From positions 45,340 to 109,339 of the forward strand of contig JAETRU010000011.1 of the NCBI GenBank assembly GCA_021769965.1: a stretch of 64,000 nt of DNA. Direction: 5' to 3'. Positions 1-7,597 of this stretch are shown piece after piece. Below the pieces are notes generated by a model. It was not told where the DNA came from and searched no databases. It was given only the letters and a program-made list of their open reading frames with translations. Source of the stretch: Eubacterium sp. GTDB lineage: Bacteria; Bacillota; Clostridia; Peptostreptococcales; Anaerovoracaceae. A program made the translations under genes and the position numbers. The number at the start of each line of letters is the position of its first letter. The first letter of the stretch is position 1.

Positions 1-2
1 AA

Positions 3-668
3 GCGTCTGATAAAACCGGCGGTACGATCATGGATCTTCCGGACGGAACCGGCAAAACCAGCAGAACCGGAAAGTCTGGCCAAACCGGCAGGACGAAGCG
101 TTTCGGCAGCGCGGACACTGAATCAGCTTCCCGCCATATAAAATTTTTCGGTGTCATCATCATAGTGATCATCTCTCTCATTTCCGGCACAGGCCAATGC
201 AGCTACGAAGATGATTATGATGACTACGACGACTCTACAGATTACAGTTACGAATACTCCTATATCTCAGATGAGGACCAGGTCATTTTTGACACGGCTA
301 TAGACTGCAATGATCTGCTTTTCGATACGGGCTACGCCAGCTCCTATACGGTCTCCGGTTACGACAGCGACGCGCTGCAGACTCAGGCTGACAAATTTGC
401 TCAAAACTATCTGGATATGACCGGCCTTTCGGAGGTGCTTGCATATCTATACGACAATTACGGTGAATTTTACATCACCAGCGAGGAGCCTCTGGAAACA
501 CAGATCACCGAAGTTCTGAAATTTTACGGATTTCTCGAACCCGACAGCGCAGAAGGCTACATCGATCCGTACAGCGACGAAACGATCACCAGCATCTACG
601 CATATATGGTCTACATCAACGAATACTTTGAAAAAAGCGATCTGACCGAAGATGACGGGGATGACTAG
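3..668 (+). CDS. Membrane-anchored acidic protein, 5'-truncated by the window edge
   Basis: The reading frame is open from base 3 with no stop upstream, so the true start probably lies before the window; the first visible ATG is at 30. What is visible is a hydrophilic Gly/Thr/Lys-rich segment, one hydrophobic segment (FFGVIIIVIISLISGTG, about residue 40 from the ATG), and then an extracytoplasmic region that starts with a run of Asp and Tyr and continues as a mildly acidic helical-looking domain of about 130 residues. I do not recognise the family. Many Clostridia have zinc-ribbon/TM proteins of this shape, but the part that would show a zinc ribbon is missing here. It converges on the HTH gene at 737 and the two share a terminator. 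Confidence 0.6.
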   Translation, partial: ASDKTGGTIMDLPDGTGKTSRTGKSGQTGRTKRFGSADTESASRHIKFFGVIIIVIISLISGTGQCSYEDDYDDYDDSTDYSYEYSYISDEDQVIFDTAIDCNDLLFDTGYASSYTVSGYDSDALQTQADKFAQNYLDMTGLSEVLAYLYDNYGEFYITSEEPLETQITEVLKFYGFLEPDSAEGYIDPYSDETITSIYAYMVYINEYFEKSDLTEDDGDD

Positions 669-692
669 CAGCATACCGCAAAAACTACAGCA

Positions 693-722
693 GCCGGCAG
701 GTTCACTCCCTGCCGGCTTTTC
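693..722 (+). terminator. Intrinsic terminator between convergent genes
   Basis: A 9-bp perfect stem, GCCGGCAGG (693-701) with CCTGCCGGC (709-717), is followed by TTTT. It lies 25 bp after the stop at 668 and just before the end of the leftward gene at 737, so it may serve both. Confidence 0.8.
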
Positions 723-736
723 TCACCTTTTCACGA

Positions 737-1318
737 TCATTTCAGTTCAAACAATCCGTCTCTGCTGCAGCAGAAACAGATCTTTCCTCTGCCCCGCTTC
801 GGAAACCGCACTTCCCCCGGACCTTCCGGATACATCCTGATCAATGTCACCCTGTCGTAATCCATATAGGCGACAAAGCGTATAAAATGGTCTTTCTCCA
901 TCGGATGCTGAAAAGTCAGAAACCAGTCGTCCTCTATGACCTCTCTGACCACCTGATGGTCTTCATCTGCCAGCTGTGCCTTCAGAGGAGACAGCTTCCG
1001 GCCGCAGCAAAACGGCTCGCCGCTTCCAGTCGCTGTCATGACATTTCCGCAGACCGGACACACGTAAAACTTGACTCTTTTCATATTTCCTCCATCTGCG
1101 CTGCTTTCAGCAAGATCCCCTGCCAGCAGCTTCTCCAAATTGACATCAAAAATCGCAGAAAGGCGCGGCAGCAGCGACACGTCAGGACAGCCCTGCGCCC
1201 GCTCCCATTTTGATACAGTTCTGTCACTGAGAAAGAGCTTTTCCGCCAGTTCCCGCTGCGTCATCCCTGCCTCGATCCGCAGCCGCCGGATCAGCTGTCC
1301 CAGTTTTTCGTTGTCCAT
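737..1318 (-). CDS. XRE-family HTH regulator fused to a superoxide-reductase (desulfoferrodoxin)-like domain
   Basis: The protein has 193 residues. Residues 1-65 are a Cro/CI-type HTH (LRIEAGMTQRELAEKL, then SDRTVSKWE). Residues 83-113 form a desulforedoxin-like ribbon with CPVCGN (Cys87, Cys90) and FCCG (Cys104, Cys105). The rest resembles the neelaredoxin/superoxide reductase fold: HPMEKDHF (His138, His144) and a C-terminal CSRDG-LFELK that parallels the CNxHG-LW ending of superoxide reductases, with the last His ligand replaced by Asp. Start choice: an in-frame ATG at 1339 exists, but GGAGGTG lies inside that stretch, 8 nt before the ATG at 1318, so 1318 is preferred. Inference: a redox- or metal-sensing repressor rather than an active reductase, because one iron ligand is missing. 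Confidence 0.8.
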   Translation of the reverse strand: MDNEKLGQLIRRLRIEAGMTQRELAEKLFLSDRTVSKWERAQGCPDVSLLPRLSAIFDVNLEKLLAGDLAESSADGGNMKRVKFYVCPVCGNVMTATGSGEPFCCGRKLSPLKAQLADEDHQVVREVIEDDWFLTFQHPMEKDHFIRFVAYMDYDRVTLIRMYPEGPGEVRFPKRGRGKICFCCSRDGLFELK

Positions 1319-1466
1319 GTTGTCTTCACCTCCCATCAAAGAGTGTACCGCAAAATTCCGCGGCTCGCAATCAACGGAGCGTAGAGTCCCGGGACCTTTT
1401 CGCTTCCGTCAGTAGATCTCCGTCTCTCCAACAAAGCTGATCTCATACATATCTCTATCTCCTCCC

Positions 1467-2159
1467 CTATAGCAGCCAGGTAATGATCTCATCTGATATT
1501 TCAAATCCCAGCTTTCTCTGCAGCCTTTCCGACACAGCGTTTCCTATGACGATCTCGCCATAGGGAATATCGCCCTGCTCCATGATATAGCGCATCATGA
1601 ACCTCTCCAGCTGCTCGCCGAAACCTCTTCCCTGATATTCATCAAAGATCTCCAGAAGGCCCAGGCTGCCGTCCAGATGACGCCCGGAAAAACCGACAAA
1701 ATTCTCGCCATGAAACGCGCAGAACAGATTGCCCCTCCGCTGTATCTCATTGATCTCCGCTTCCGGGATCGTATGGTAACAGTCTTTGATCTTCTGCAGA
1801 CAGGCATCATCCGGCCGCCGGATATCAAGCTCTGTCGCCAGATCCGGCTGATGACCTTTGAAATACGCTACTTTGTGGCAGGTAAACGTCTCATGCAGAT
1901 CGAGCCTTTCTTTGGCGTATGCCGCCAGTTCCTCCTGACAGACGACGATCTGATAACAGCTGTCGATGCTGTCGATCAGCCGCTTTCCCAGAGATCTGTC
2001 CTCTGCGGACAGCATATGAATATTGCTGCCTCTGTCCAGCAGCAGCACGCCGCCCGGCTCCGCGGCGACCACATCCGCCGCATCATGACGCAGCGCTTCC
2101 AGCATGGCGATGTGCAGCAGCCGGTTTTGTTCTAAATATGCGTTTGCTATTGCCTGCAT
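1467..2159 (-). CDS. GNAT-family N-acetyltransferase
   Basis: The 230-residue protein has a C-terminal GNAT fold. The acetyl-CoA pyrophosphate loop is YQGRGFG (175-181), preceded by the beta strand SLGLLEIFDEY, and an ending RLQRKLGFE (212-220) is typical of the last GNAT helix and strand. The N-terminal 110 residues (LLHIAMLEALRHDAADVV...) form a separate alpha/beta region seen in some two-domain GNATs. The acceptor substrate cannot be told from sequence. The start is supported by AGGAGG just upstream and by a promoter at 2189-2217. The gene stands alone between two intergenic spaces. Confidence 0.85.
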   Translation of the reverse strand: MQAIANAYLEQNRLLHIAMLEALRHDAADVVAAEPGGVLLLDRGSNIHMLSAEDRSLGKRLIDSIDSCYQIVVCQEELAAYAKERLDLHETFTCHKVAYFKGHQPDLATELDIRRPDDACLQKIKDCYHTIPEAEINEIQRRGNLFCAFHGENFVGFSGRHLDGSLGLLEIFDEYQGRGFGEQLERFMMRYIMEQGDIPYGEIVIGNAVSERLQRKLGFEISDEIITWLL

Positions 2160-2188
2160 TTTTCTATCCTCCTGTATAAACTACCTTC

Positions 2189-2217
2189 ATTTTAACAAAA
2201 GCGGCGCGCAGGCGCAA
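2189..2217 (-). promoter_or_regulatory. Sigma-A-type promoter of the GNAT gene
   Basis: On the minus strand TTGCGC (2217-2212), a 17-nt spacer and TAAAAT (2194-2189), followed 30 nt later by the acetyltransferase start. Confidence 0.5.
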
Positions 2218-2284
2218 GATGAAGGATGGAAAGAAATCAAACGATCCGCCCGATCCGTCGCAAAGAGCTATTTTAACAAGTCGT

Positions 2285-2512
2285 TAGTGCGTTTTTTTCT
2301 CCATAAGTTCGAGGATCCGTCGCAATCCGCCGATTTCAACATGTATTAGGGCGCATTTTGACCGTCAGTTGAGTGTAAAGTGGTGTTTTGGCACAGATAA
2401 AAAGAGATATATTGGAACATTTATTAATTATTTCCTCTTTCACCGCACTAATTGACCTGATTTGCCTGCCATTGAGACGGATCCAGAAACAGAACGTGAA
2501 AAAAACGCACTA
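2285..2512. mobile_element. MITE-like element with TA-flanked terminal inverted repeats
   Basis: The 498-bp space between the GNAT and cupin genes has no credible gene. It contains two mirror-image ends: TAGTGCGTTTTTTTC (2285-2299), 13 nt, GGATCCGTCGCAAT (2313-2326), and on the other side ATTGAGACGGATCC (2471-2484), 13 nt, GAAAAAAACGCACTA (2498-2512). The first block is a perfect 15-bp inverted repeat, the second matches 13 of 14, and the 13-nt gap between blocks is the same on both sides. The outermost bases are TA on both ends, as after insertion at a TA target. The interior (about 145 bp) is AT-rich with no open frame. A further GATCCGTCGCAA lies outside at 2252-2263. Confidence 0.65.
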
Positions 2513-2564
2513 TCTAGTCTTTATTTTGGGTAAATAGGGCAGCTATCTCTGTTCAAATAATATT

Positions 2565-2605
2565 AAAAAGCCGGCCTGGGGGCATCCCTCGTGAATGCCC
2601 CCAGG
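2565..2605 (-). terminator. Terminator of the LysR-adjacent redox operon
   Basis: A perfect 11-bp stem (2575-2585 with 2595-2605, CCTGGGGGCAT / ATGCCCCCAGG) is followed on the minus strand by CCGG and a T run (2569-2565). It ends the operon that runs 5949 to 2658. Confidence 0.8.
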
Positions 2606-2657
2606 ACCGACCCTGTAAAACCGTCTGCGATCTGTAATTTGCAATCTTTGCGATCTG

Positions 2658-3425
2658 CTATTTGAGTTTTCCGTAATCTTCATCGGAAACCGGCTCCAGC
2701 CACTGGCTGTCGCCTTCCTCGCCCGGAACCTCTACGGCCAGATGGGAGAACCAGCTGTCCGGCGCAGCGCCGTGCCAGTGCTTGACCCCCGCCGGGATAT
2801 TGACCACGTCTCCCGGACGAAGCTGGCGCGCTTCTCTGCCCCATTCCTGATAATAGCCTCTTCCGGCAATACAGATCAGGATCTGTCCGCCTCCGCTTTT
2901 CGCCTGATGGATATGCCAGTTGTTCCGGCAGCCCGGCTCAAAGGTCACGTTGAAGATCGGGACCTGGCTCGCGGAAACGGGTGCCAGATAGCTGTTTCCG
3001 CTGAAATACTGAGCGAATCCGTCGTTTGGCGCGCCTATCGGAAACAGCATGGCGTTTTCATGGGCCCGCATTGCGTCCTGTGCGGCCGCCTTTTCATCCG
3101 CTTCCTCCGTCCAGACCTCTTTTGCCATGCGGAATGCGGCCCACGCCTTCGGCCAGCCTGCATAGAAGGCCCCGTGGGTCAGGATCTCGGCGATCTCAGA
3201 CCTGCTGATGCCATTTTGTTTCGCGCTCAGTAAATGATACCGAAAGGAGCTGTCCACCAATCCCTGCGACATCAGGGAAACCACCGTTACCAGAGAACGG
3301 TCCCTCAGAGAGAGCTTATCGTCTCTGCTCCATACCTCTCCGAACAGTACGTCGTCGTTGAGCTCCGCAAATTTAGGTGCGAAGTCACCCAGAGAATCTC
3401 TTCCCGCTGTCTGTTTCACTTTCAT
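2658..3425 (-). CDS. Carboxymuconolactone decarboxylase-like / cupin two-domain protein
   Basis: The 255-residue protein joins two domains. Residues about 8-105 are an AhpD/CMD-like helical domain (LRDRSLVTVVSLMSQG, then SEIAEILTHGAFYAGWPKA) without the CxxC of peroxide-reducing AhpD. Residues about 140-240 are a cupin, with WHIH at the first metal-binding motif and PGDVVNIPAGVKHWHG at the second; the usual Glu of motif one is not evident. Such fusions are known next to aldo/keto reductases, but their substrates are mostly unproven. Start: the ATG at 3434 directly abuts AGGAGG, so the ATG at 3425, 9 nt after it, is used. It is the last gene of the 5949-2658 operon. Confidence 0.85.
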   Translation of the reverse strand: MKVKQTAGRDSLGDFAPKFAELNDDVLFGEVWSRDDKLSLRDRSLVTVVSLMSQGLVDSSFRYHLLSAKQNGISRSEIAEILTHGAFYAGWPKAWAAFRMAKEVWTEEADEKAAAQDAMRAHENAMLFPIGAPNDGFAQYFSGNSYLAPVSASQVPIFNVTFEPGCRNNWHIHQAKSGGGQILICIAGRGYYQEWGREARQLRPGDVVNIPAGVKHWHGAAPDSWFSHLAVEVPGEEGDSQWLEPVSDEDYGKLK

Positions 3426-3453
3426 CTTCTGCATCCTCCTCTGTTTTAGAACT

Positions 3454-4545
3454 TTATCTTCCGAAATATGCCGCGATCTCTTCCATTCTCGCTTCTTGCT
3501 TTACATGGAACGGGCATCTGCTTTCACAGTGGCCGCACCTGATACAGTCTGCCGCCGTGCGCTCCAGCTTTTCATAATGGCTTGCCGCCATGGCGTCGCC
3601 GGTCTTGGCCAGATCGTAATACTTGTTGATCATGCCTACGTCCAGACCCGCAGAGCATGGCTGGCAATGGTTGCAGTACACGCACACGCCGTCCATGTCC
3701 TTCTGCGCAAATCCGCCTATGACGGAATAATCCTTTGACGCCGCATCGGCATCCACATAAGTCAGAATATCTCTCAGATCTGACTGGTTCCGGATCCCCG
3801 GGAGCACAGTCAGTACTGCCGGCCGGTCCAAAGCGTACTGCATGCACTGGGTCCTGGTCAGAGCCTGTCCGAAAGGCGAAAGCCTGCTGTCCAGCAGCTG
3901 TCCCCCCGCAAAGGGTTTCATAACGGAAATCCCTACGCCCAGAGCCTCGCTTTCCCGGTACAGGGCGGCCCGCTCGCCTGCCTCGCCTATGGCATAGTCG
4001 CCCTTCTGAAAATCATAGGCCGGATTGATGCTGAACATGAACAGGTCGATGAGCCCGGTATCCAGCAGTCTGCGGGCGATGACCGGATTATGGGTGGAAA
4101 AACCCAGATGGCGGATCTTCCCTTCGGCCTTCAGATGCTTCATATAGTCCCACAGACCGCTGTCGAAGGACACCTGCAGATCCGTTTCTTCGTCGATACA
4201 GTGAAGCATGCCGATATCTGTATAGTCGGTGCCGAACAGCTCCAGTTCCCACTGGAAAGTTCTCCTGATAGCGTCCAGATCCTGAGTCCAGCCGTATTTT
4301 CCGTCGTCATAGACCGCGCCGAAGTGCATCTGCGTCATGACCTGCTCCCTGCGCCCCTCAAAGGCTCTGGCATATGCCGCGTACGGCGCTTTTTCTGAAG
4401 CCGCCAGGTCAAAGAAGTTTATGCCGGCTTTGATCGCCGCGTCTATCGTTTTCGTGATCTCGTCCTGTGTTCCGGCAATGGAGCCCATTCCCAGCCCCAG
4501 AACGCTGATTTTTTCCCCTCCGTGGGGAAGCGTACGGTATTCCAT
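3454..4545 (-). CDS. Aldo/keto reductase with C-terminal 4Fe-4S ferredoxin domain
   Basis: The 363-residue protein has a TIM-barrel aldo/keto reductase (residues 1-280; VLGLGMGS near the start, GFSTHNPVIARRLL and GILPGIRNQSDL-type blocks) and then a ferredoxin-like tail with two cysteine clusters, CVYCNHCQPC (288-297) and CIRCGHCESRCP (334-345). These fusions are known in anaerobes; electrons probably pass between the clusters and the barrel, but the substrate is unknown. The barrel's usual Tyr/Lys/His tetrad is not clearly conserved. The RBS is GGGAG six bases before the ATG. It is 17 bp downstream of a second, related reductase and 28 bp upstream of the CMD-cupin gene. Confidence 0.87.
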   Translation of the reverse strand: MEYRTLPHGGEKISVLGLGMGSIAGTQDEITKTIDAAIKAGINFFDLAASEKAPYAAYARAFEGRREQVMTQMHFGAVYDDGKYGWTQDLDAIRRTFQWELELFGTDYTDIGMLHCIDEETDLQVSFDSGLWDYMKHLKAEGKIRHLGFSTHNPVIARRLLDTGLIDLFMFSINPAYDFQKGDYAIGEAGERAALYRESEALGVGISVMKPFAGGQLLDSRLSPFGQALTRTQCMQYALDRPAVLTVLPGIRNQSDLRDILTYVDADAASKDYSVIGGFAQKDMDGVCVYCNHCQPCSAGLDVGMINKYYDLAKTGDAMAASHYEKLERTAADCIRCGHCESRCPFHVKQEARMEEIAAYFGR

Positions 4546-4562
4546 GTTTGTCTCCCTTCATC

Positions 4563-5708
4563 CTACATTCCCAGCATGCCGGAAAAGTCCCGCATTGCCT
4601 GGGAAATTCTGATCTGCTGCGGACATACAGCTTCGCAGCTGCCGCATCCGATACACGCGCCCGGCAGCTTTTCTTTCTCTACCGCGCTGAGAGCCATCGG
4701 CGCGATGAAACTCATGCCGCCCGCCAGAGTGGTGGAGCGGTGTTCATTATACAGTGACAGAAGATACGGGATATCCAGTCCCTGCGGACAGTGGCTGGTG
4801 CAGTAACGACAGGCCGTACAAGGCAGAGCCACTTTTGCCGCCATGCCGTCCGCGATCTCCTGCAGAGCCGTCTGCTCTTCTGCGTTCAGCGGTTTTTCCT
4901 CTTCAAAGGTAGTCAGGTTGGCTTCCAGCTGTTCCATATTGGACATGCCGGACAGGATCATCGTCACTTCCGGAACAGACTGCAGGAAACGGAACGCCCA
5001 TCCCGCAGGAGTTTCCTCAGGCCGAAGGGCTGCCAGTTTTGCGGCCTCCTCTTCAGTGAGCTTTGTCAGCCTTCCGCCCCGCAGCGGTTCCATGACCCAC
5101 ACCGGAATGCCGTATTCCTTCAGAAGCTCCAGTTTTGCCCGGGCGTCCTGAAATTTCAGATCCAGATAATTCAGCTGGATCTGGCAGAACTCCATTGACG
5201 ACCCATACTTTTCAAGAAACCGCCGCATGACCGGCGCCGCGCCGTGGGCAGAAAAACCCAGATGGCGGATCCGGCCGTTTTTCTTCTGCTTCATCAGATA
5301 ATCGTAAATACCATAGCTTTCGTCTAAATATGCTTCTATGTTCATCTCACAGACGTTGTGGAACAGATAGAAGTCAAAATACTCCGTCTGGCATTTTTCC
5401 AGCTGTTTCTCAAAGATTTCACTCACCTTGTCCATGTTAGAAAGGTCGTAACCCGGGAACTTGGTCGCCAGATAAAAACTTCCCCTCGGATATTCTTTCA
5501 GTACCTGACCCATGACTGATTCTGAATTACCCTCGTGGTAGCCCCACGCTGTGTCATAATAGTTTATGCCCTGTTCCATAGCCTTTGCTGTCATGGCTTT
5601 GACTGCTTCCACATCGATAACTGTATCCTTTCCGTCCACGACCGGCAGGCGCATGGCGCCGAATCCCAGAGCGGAAAGTTTCAAGTCCTGAAACTCTTTA
5701 TAAATCAT
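4563..5708 (-). CDS. Aldo/keto reductase with C-terminal 4Fe-4S ferredoxin domain (second copy)
   Basis: The 381-residue protein has the same architecture as its neighbour at 3454: barrel about 1-285 (LGFGAMRLP, INYYDTAWGYHEG, HLGFSAHG, VMEPLRGG) and a C-terminal ferredoxin unit with CTACRYCTSHCP (297-308) and CIGCGSCEAVCP (352-363). Here the active-site Asp and Tyr of the family are visible (YYDTAWGYH), so it looks more like a working oxidoreductase than the next gene. The RBS AAAGGAG stands 7 nt before the start, and the start overlaps the end of the upstream 83-residue gene by 11 bp, showing translational coupling. Confidence 0.9.
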   Translation of the reverse strand: MIYKEFQDLKLSALGFGAMRLPVVDGKDTVIDVEAVKAMTAKAMEQGINYYDTAWGYHEGNSESVMGQVLKEYPRGSFYLATKFPGYDLSNMDKVSEIFEKQLEKCQTEYFDFYLFHNVCEMNIEAYLDESYGIYDYLMKQKKNGRIRHLGFSAHGAAPVMRRFLEKYGSSMEFCQIQLNYLDLKFQDARAKLELLKEYGIPVWVMEPLRGGRLTKLTEEEAAKLAALRPEETPAGWAFRFLQSVPEVTMILSGMSNMEQLEANLTTFEEEKPLNAEEQTALQEIADGMAAKVALPCTACRYCTSHCPQGLDIPYLLSLYNEHRSTTLAGGMSFIAPMALSAVEKEKLPGACIGCGSCEAVCPQQIRISQAMRDFSGMLGM

Positions 5709-5949
5709 CTGCGTTCTCCTTTTTCTGTTTTTTTATGTTGTAGATCAGATAGTCGAGGCAGTCCAGCTTCTGCTGTTCCGCATGTACCTGCTTTAGAAGC
5801 TGACACCGATATCTGCACAAAACCTGCAGCTGCAGGCTGGTTTCTTTTTCTCTGCAGCATGCCATGAATTTTTCGATCACGTCCTCGCCGCAGCCCGCGT
5901 CCAGTAAATTTTGAAGGAGTACTGCCTCCTGCTCCTTCTGCTCTTTCAT
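5698..5949 (-). CDS. Small helical Cys-containing protein, first gene of the redox operon
   Basis: The 83-residue protein is highly charged and predicted helical, with several cysteines (AGCGED, ACCREKE, LCRYRCQLL, LDCLDYL). Small proteins of this type are common ahead of aldo/keto reductases in Clostridia, but I know no function for them. GGGAGG stands well placed before the ATG. It overlaps the following aldo/keto reductase by 11 bp and is the first gene after the divergent promoter region shared with the LysR gene. A role as an accessory or regulatory subunit is only inference. Confidence 0.7.
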   Translation of the reverse strand: MKEQKEQEAVLLQNLLDAGCGEDVIEKFMACCREKETSLQLQVLCRYRCQLLKQVHAEQQKLDCLDYLIYNIKKQKKENADDL

Positions 5950-5970
5950 CTTCTCGCCTCCCTTGGTTTC

Positions 5971-6069
5971 ATTATACTGTCATGCCTTTCTTCACGCAAA
6001 TACTTAAAAAGAATGCCTTCCCATAGCAAAAAGGCATAGTTGACGATGCGCGCAGGCAAGATCTATAAT
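5971..6069. promoter_or_regulatory. Divergent promoters with LysR-type operator
   Basis: Rightward promoter: TTGACG (6040-6045), 18 nt, TATAAT (6064-6069). Leftward: TTTGCG (6000-5995), 18 nt, TATAAT (5976-5971). Between and over them lie an inverted repeat ATGCCTT (6013-6019) / AAGGCAT (6031-6037) with an 11-nt gap, and a third ATGCCTT at 5982-5988. Position and spacing fit binding by the adjacent LysR protein (inference). Confidence 0.7.
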
Positions 6070-6100
6070 GTAAATAACAGAGCTACAGGAGGTCGATGCG

Positions 6101-6988
6101 ATGGAACTAAGAGTGTTACGGTATTTTTTAGCGGTCGCCAGAGAAGAAAGTATTACCGCGGCCGCTCATCAGCTGCATGTCACCCAGCCGACGCTGTCCC
6201 GCCAGCTGATGGATCTGGAAGAAGAACTGGGTAAGCCGCTTTTTTTACGCGGCAACCGAAAGATCACCCTGACCGAGGAGGGGCGTTTTCTGCGCAAACG
6301 AGCCCAGGAAATCATCGATCTGGCTGATAAAACAGAGGCGGAATTTGCCGATATCGACGGCATGATCTCTGGTGACGTGCACATCGGCGCGGGAGAGACA
6401 CAGGCCATACGGTTTCTGGCAAAAGCCGCACATCATCTCCAGCGCGAGCAGCCACACATCCACTATCATCTGTTCAGCGGCAATGCCGACGATGTGATGG
6501 AAAAGCTGGACAAAGGGCTTCTGGACTTCGGCATCGTCATTGAACCTGTAGATATCAGCAAATACGACAGCCTGCAGCTTCCTTACCGGGACGTCTGGGG
6601 CGTTTTGATGCGCCGAGACAGCCCTCTTGCCGCCAAAGAGGCTATCGAACCTTCCGATCTGTCTGCGCTGCCGCTGCTCTGCTCCCGTCAAAGCCTGATC
6701 GAAACTAACCTGAGTGACTGGTACGGCAGCGATTTCGAACAGCTGAATATCGTGACCCGATATAACCTGATCTATAACGCCGCCCTCATGGTAGAGGAAG
6801 GCATGGGTTACGCCCTCACCCTGGACGGTCTGATCAACACCACCGACGACAGCGTCCTCTGCTTCAGACCCCTCTCCCCGAAGCTGACCGCCGGACTTTA
6901 TCTGATCTGGAAAAAGTACCAGGTCTTTTCCAAGGCTTCGGAGAAGTTTCTGACATGTTTGAGGGAGGATCTGGACAGGAATAGTTAG
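6101..6988 (+). CDS. LysR-family transcriptional regulator
   Basis: The 295-residue protein is of normal LysR length. Residues 1-60 are the winged HTH (MELRVLRYFLAVAREESITAAAHQLHVTQPTLSRQLMDLEEELG). Residues about 90-290 are the periplasmic-binding-like effector domain (GDVHIGAGETQ..., LDFGIVIEPVD, GMGYALTLDG). AGGAGG lies 8 nt before the ATG. It is divergent from the aldo/keto reductase operon and is its likely regulator; the effector is unknown. Confidence 0.92.
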   Translation: MELRVLRYFLAVAREESITAAAHQLHVTQPTLSRQLMDLEEELGKPLFLRGNRKITLTEEGRFLRKRAQEIIDLADKTEAEFADIDGMISGDVHIGAGETQAIRFLAKAAHHLQREQPHIHYHLFSGNADDVMEKLDKGLLDFGIVIEPVDISKYDSLQLPYRDVWGVLMRRDSPLAAKEAIEPSDLSALPLLCSRQSLIETNLSDWYGSDFEQLNIVTRYNLIYNAALMVEEGMGYALTLDGLINTTDDSVLCFRPLSPKLTAGLYLIWKKYQVFSKASEKFLTCLREDLDRNS

Positions 6989-7005
6989 AGCAGTGAATTG
7001 TTGTA

Positions 7006-7037
7006 GAAACGGCCGGAAATTGCTTCCCGGCCGTTTC
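7006..7037. terminator. Hairpin between the LysR and XRE genes
   Basis: An 11-bp perfect stem (7006-7016 with 7027-7037, GAAACGGCCGG / CCGGCCGTTTC) lies 18 bp after the LysR stop. The T tract is short (GTTTC), so termination is likely but not certain. The same hairpin could serve the leftward transcript ending near 7078. Confidence 0.55.
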
Positions 7038-7077
7038 ATGTGTGAAAATGTGTAATTATTTATCAGTAGGGAAAACC

Positions 7078-7197
7078 CTAGTGATAGCTGTCAATTCTGG
7101 TAACGCCTGCAATGGTCTCGATCCTCTTGCCGCAGTAAACTCCTCCGCATGCATCGCGATGCCGATATAAGCAGGAGAGTTCACCCTTTCCCTTCAT
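7078..7197 (-). CDS. Possible 39-residue Cys-containing micro-protein overlapping the XRE gene
   Basis: A short frame starts at an ATG inside the last codons of the XRE gene (17-bp overlap, different frame) and encodes 39 residues that include LSCLYRHRDACGGVYCGKRI and end in GVTRIDSYH. The CxGxxYCGKR-like segment and the Cys spacing look protein-like rather than random. No strong RBS is visible, so translation would be by coupling to the XRE gene. There is no family I can name. Confidence 0.4.
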   Translation of the reverse strand: MKGKGELSCLYRHRDACGGVYCGKRIETIAGVTRIDSYH

Positions 7198-7591
7198 CAT
7201 CTTCGTTGTTCTCTTTTTCCTGAAAGCCCTCCACAACAGTTTTCATGATCTGGACTACAATATCCTGGCTGCGTTTGTTCAGATTGTTTTCCACCATATG
7301 ACAATAATGTCTCATTTCCAAATTCTTTGATCCGTCGGTCAAACCCTCGAATGCCTCCCATGGAATGCTTAAAACATCGCGGATCCGCAGCATATGTTCC
7401 AAACTGGGCATGTATTTTCCTGTCTCCATATTGGATATGGAAACGCTGGACACGCCGATGGCTTCTCCCAGCTTATCCTGGCTCATACCGATACCGTCCC
7501 GGTAGTGTTGTATCATGTCTCCCAGCCTTTCTTTTGATAAAGATGAAGGTCTGGAGACTACTTTTTCAGTTATTCTGATATTTTTGCTCAT
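7181..7591 (-). CDS. XRE-family HTH transcriptional regulator
   Basis: The 136-residue protein has a Cro/CI HTH at about 22-78 (LGDMIQHYRDGIGMSQDKLGEAIG, then VSSVSISNMETGKYMPS). The rest is a helical, charged tail ending in a run of Glu/Asp. No Shine-Dalgarno is visible before the ATG, and the only good promoter places the transcription start at the ATG itself, so the mRNA may be leaderless. The target is unknown. Confidence 0.85.
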   Translation of the reverse strand: MSKNIRITEKVVSRPSSLSKERLGDMIQHYRDGIGMSQDKLGEAIGVSSVSISNMETGKYMPSLEHMLRIRDVLSIPWEAFEGLTDGSKNLEMRHYCHMVENNLNKRSQDIVVQIMKTVVEGFQEKENNEDDEGKG

Positions 7592-7597
7592 GAATAT

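Noticed and set aside
3454..3738. Plus-strand frames opposite the aldo/keto reductase genes
   Set aside because: They are antisense to well-conserved coding and have no RBS or family resemblance.
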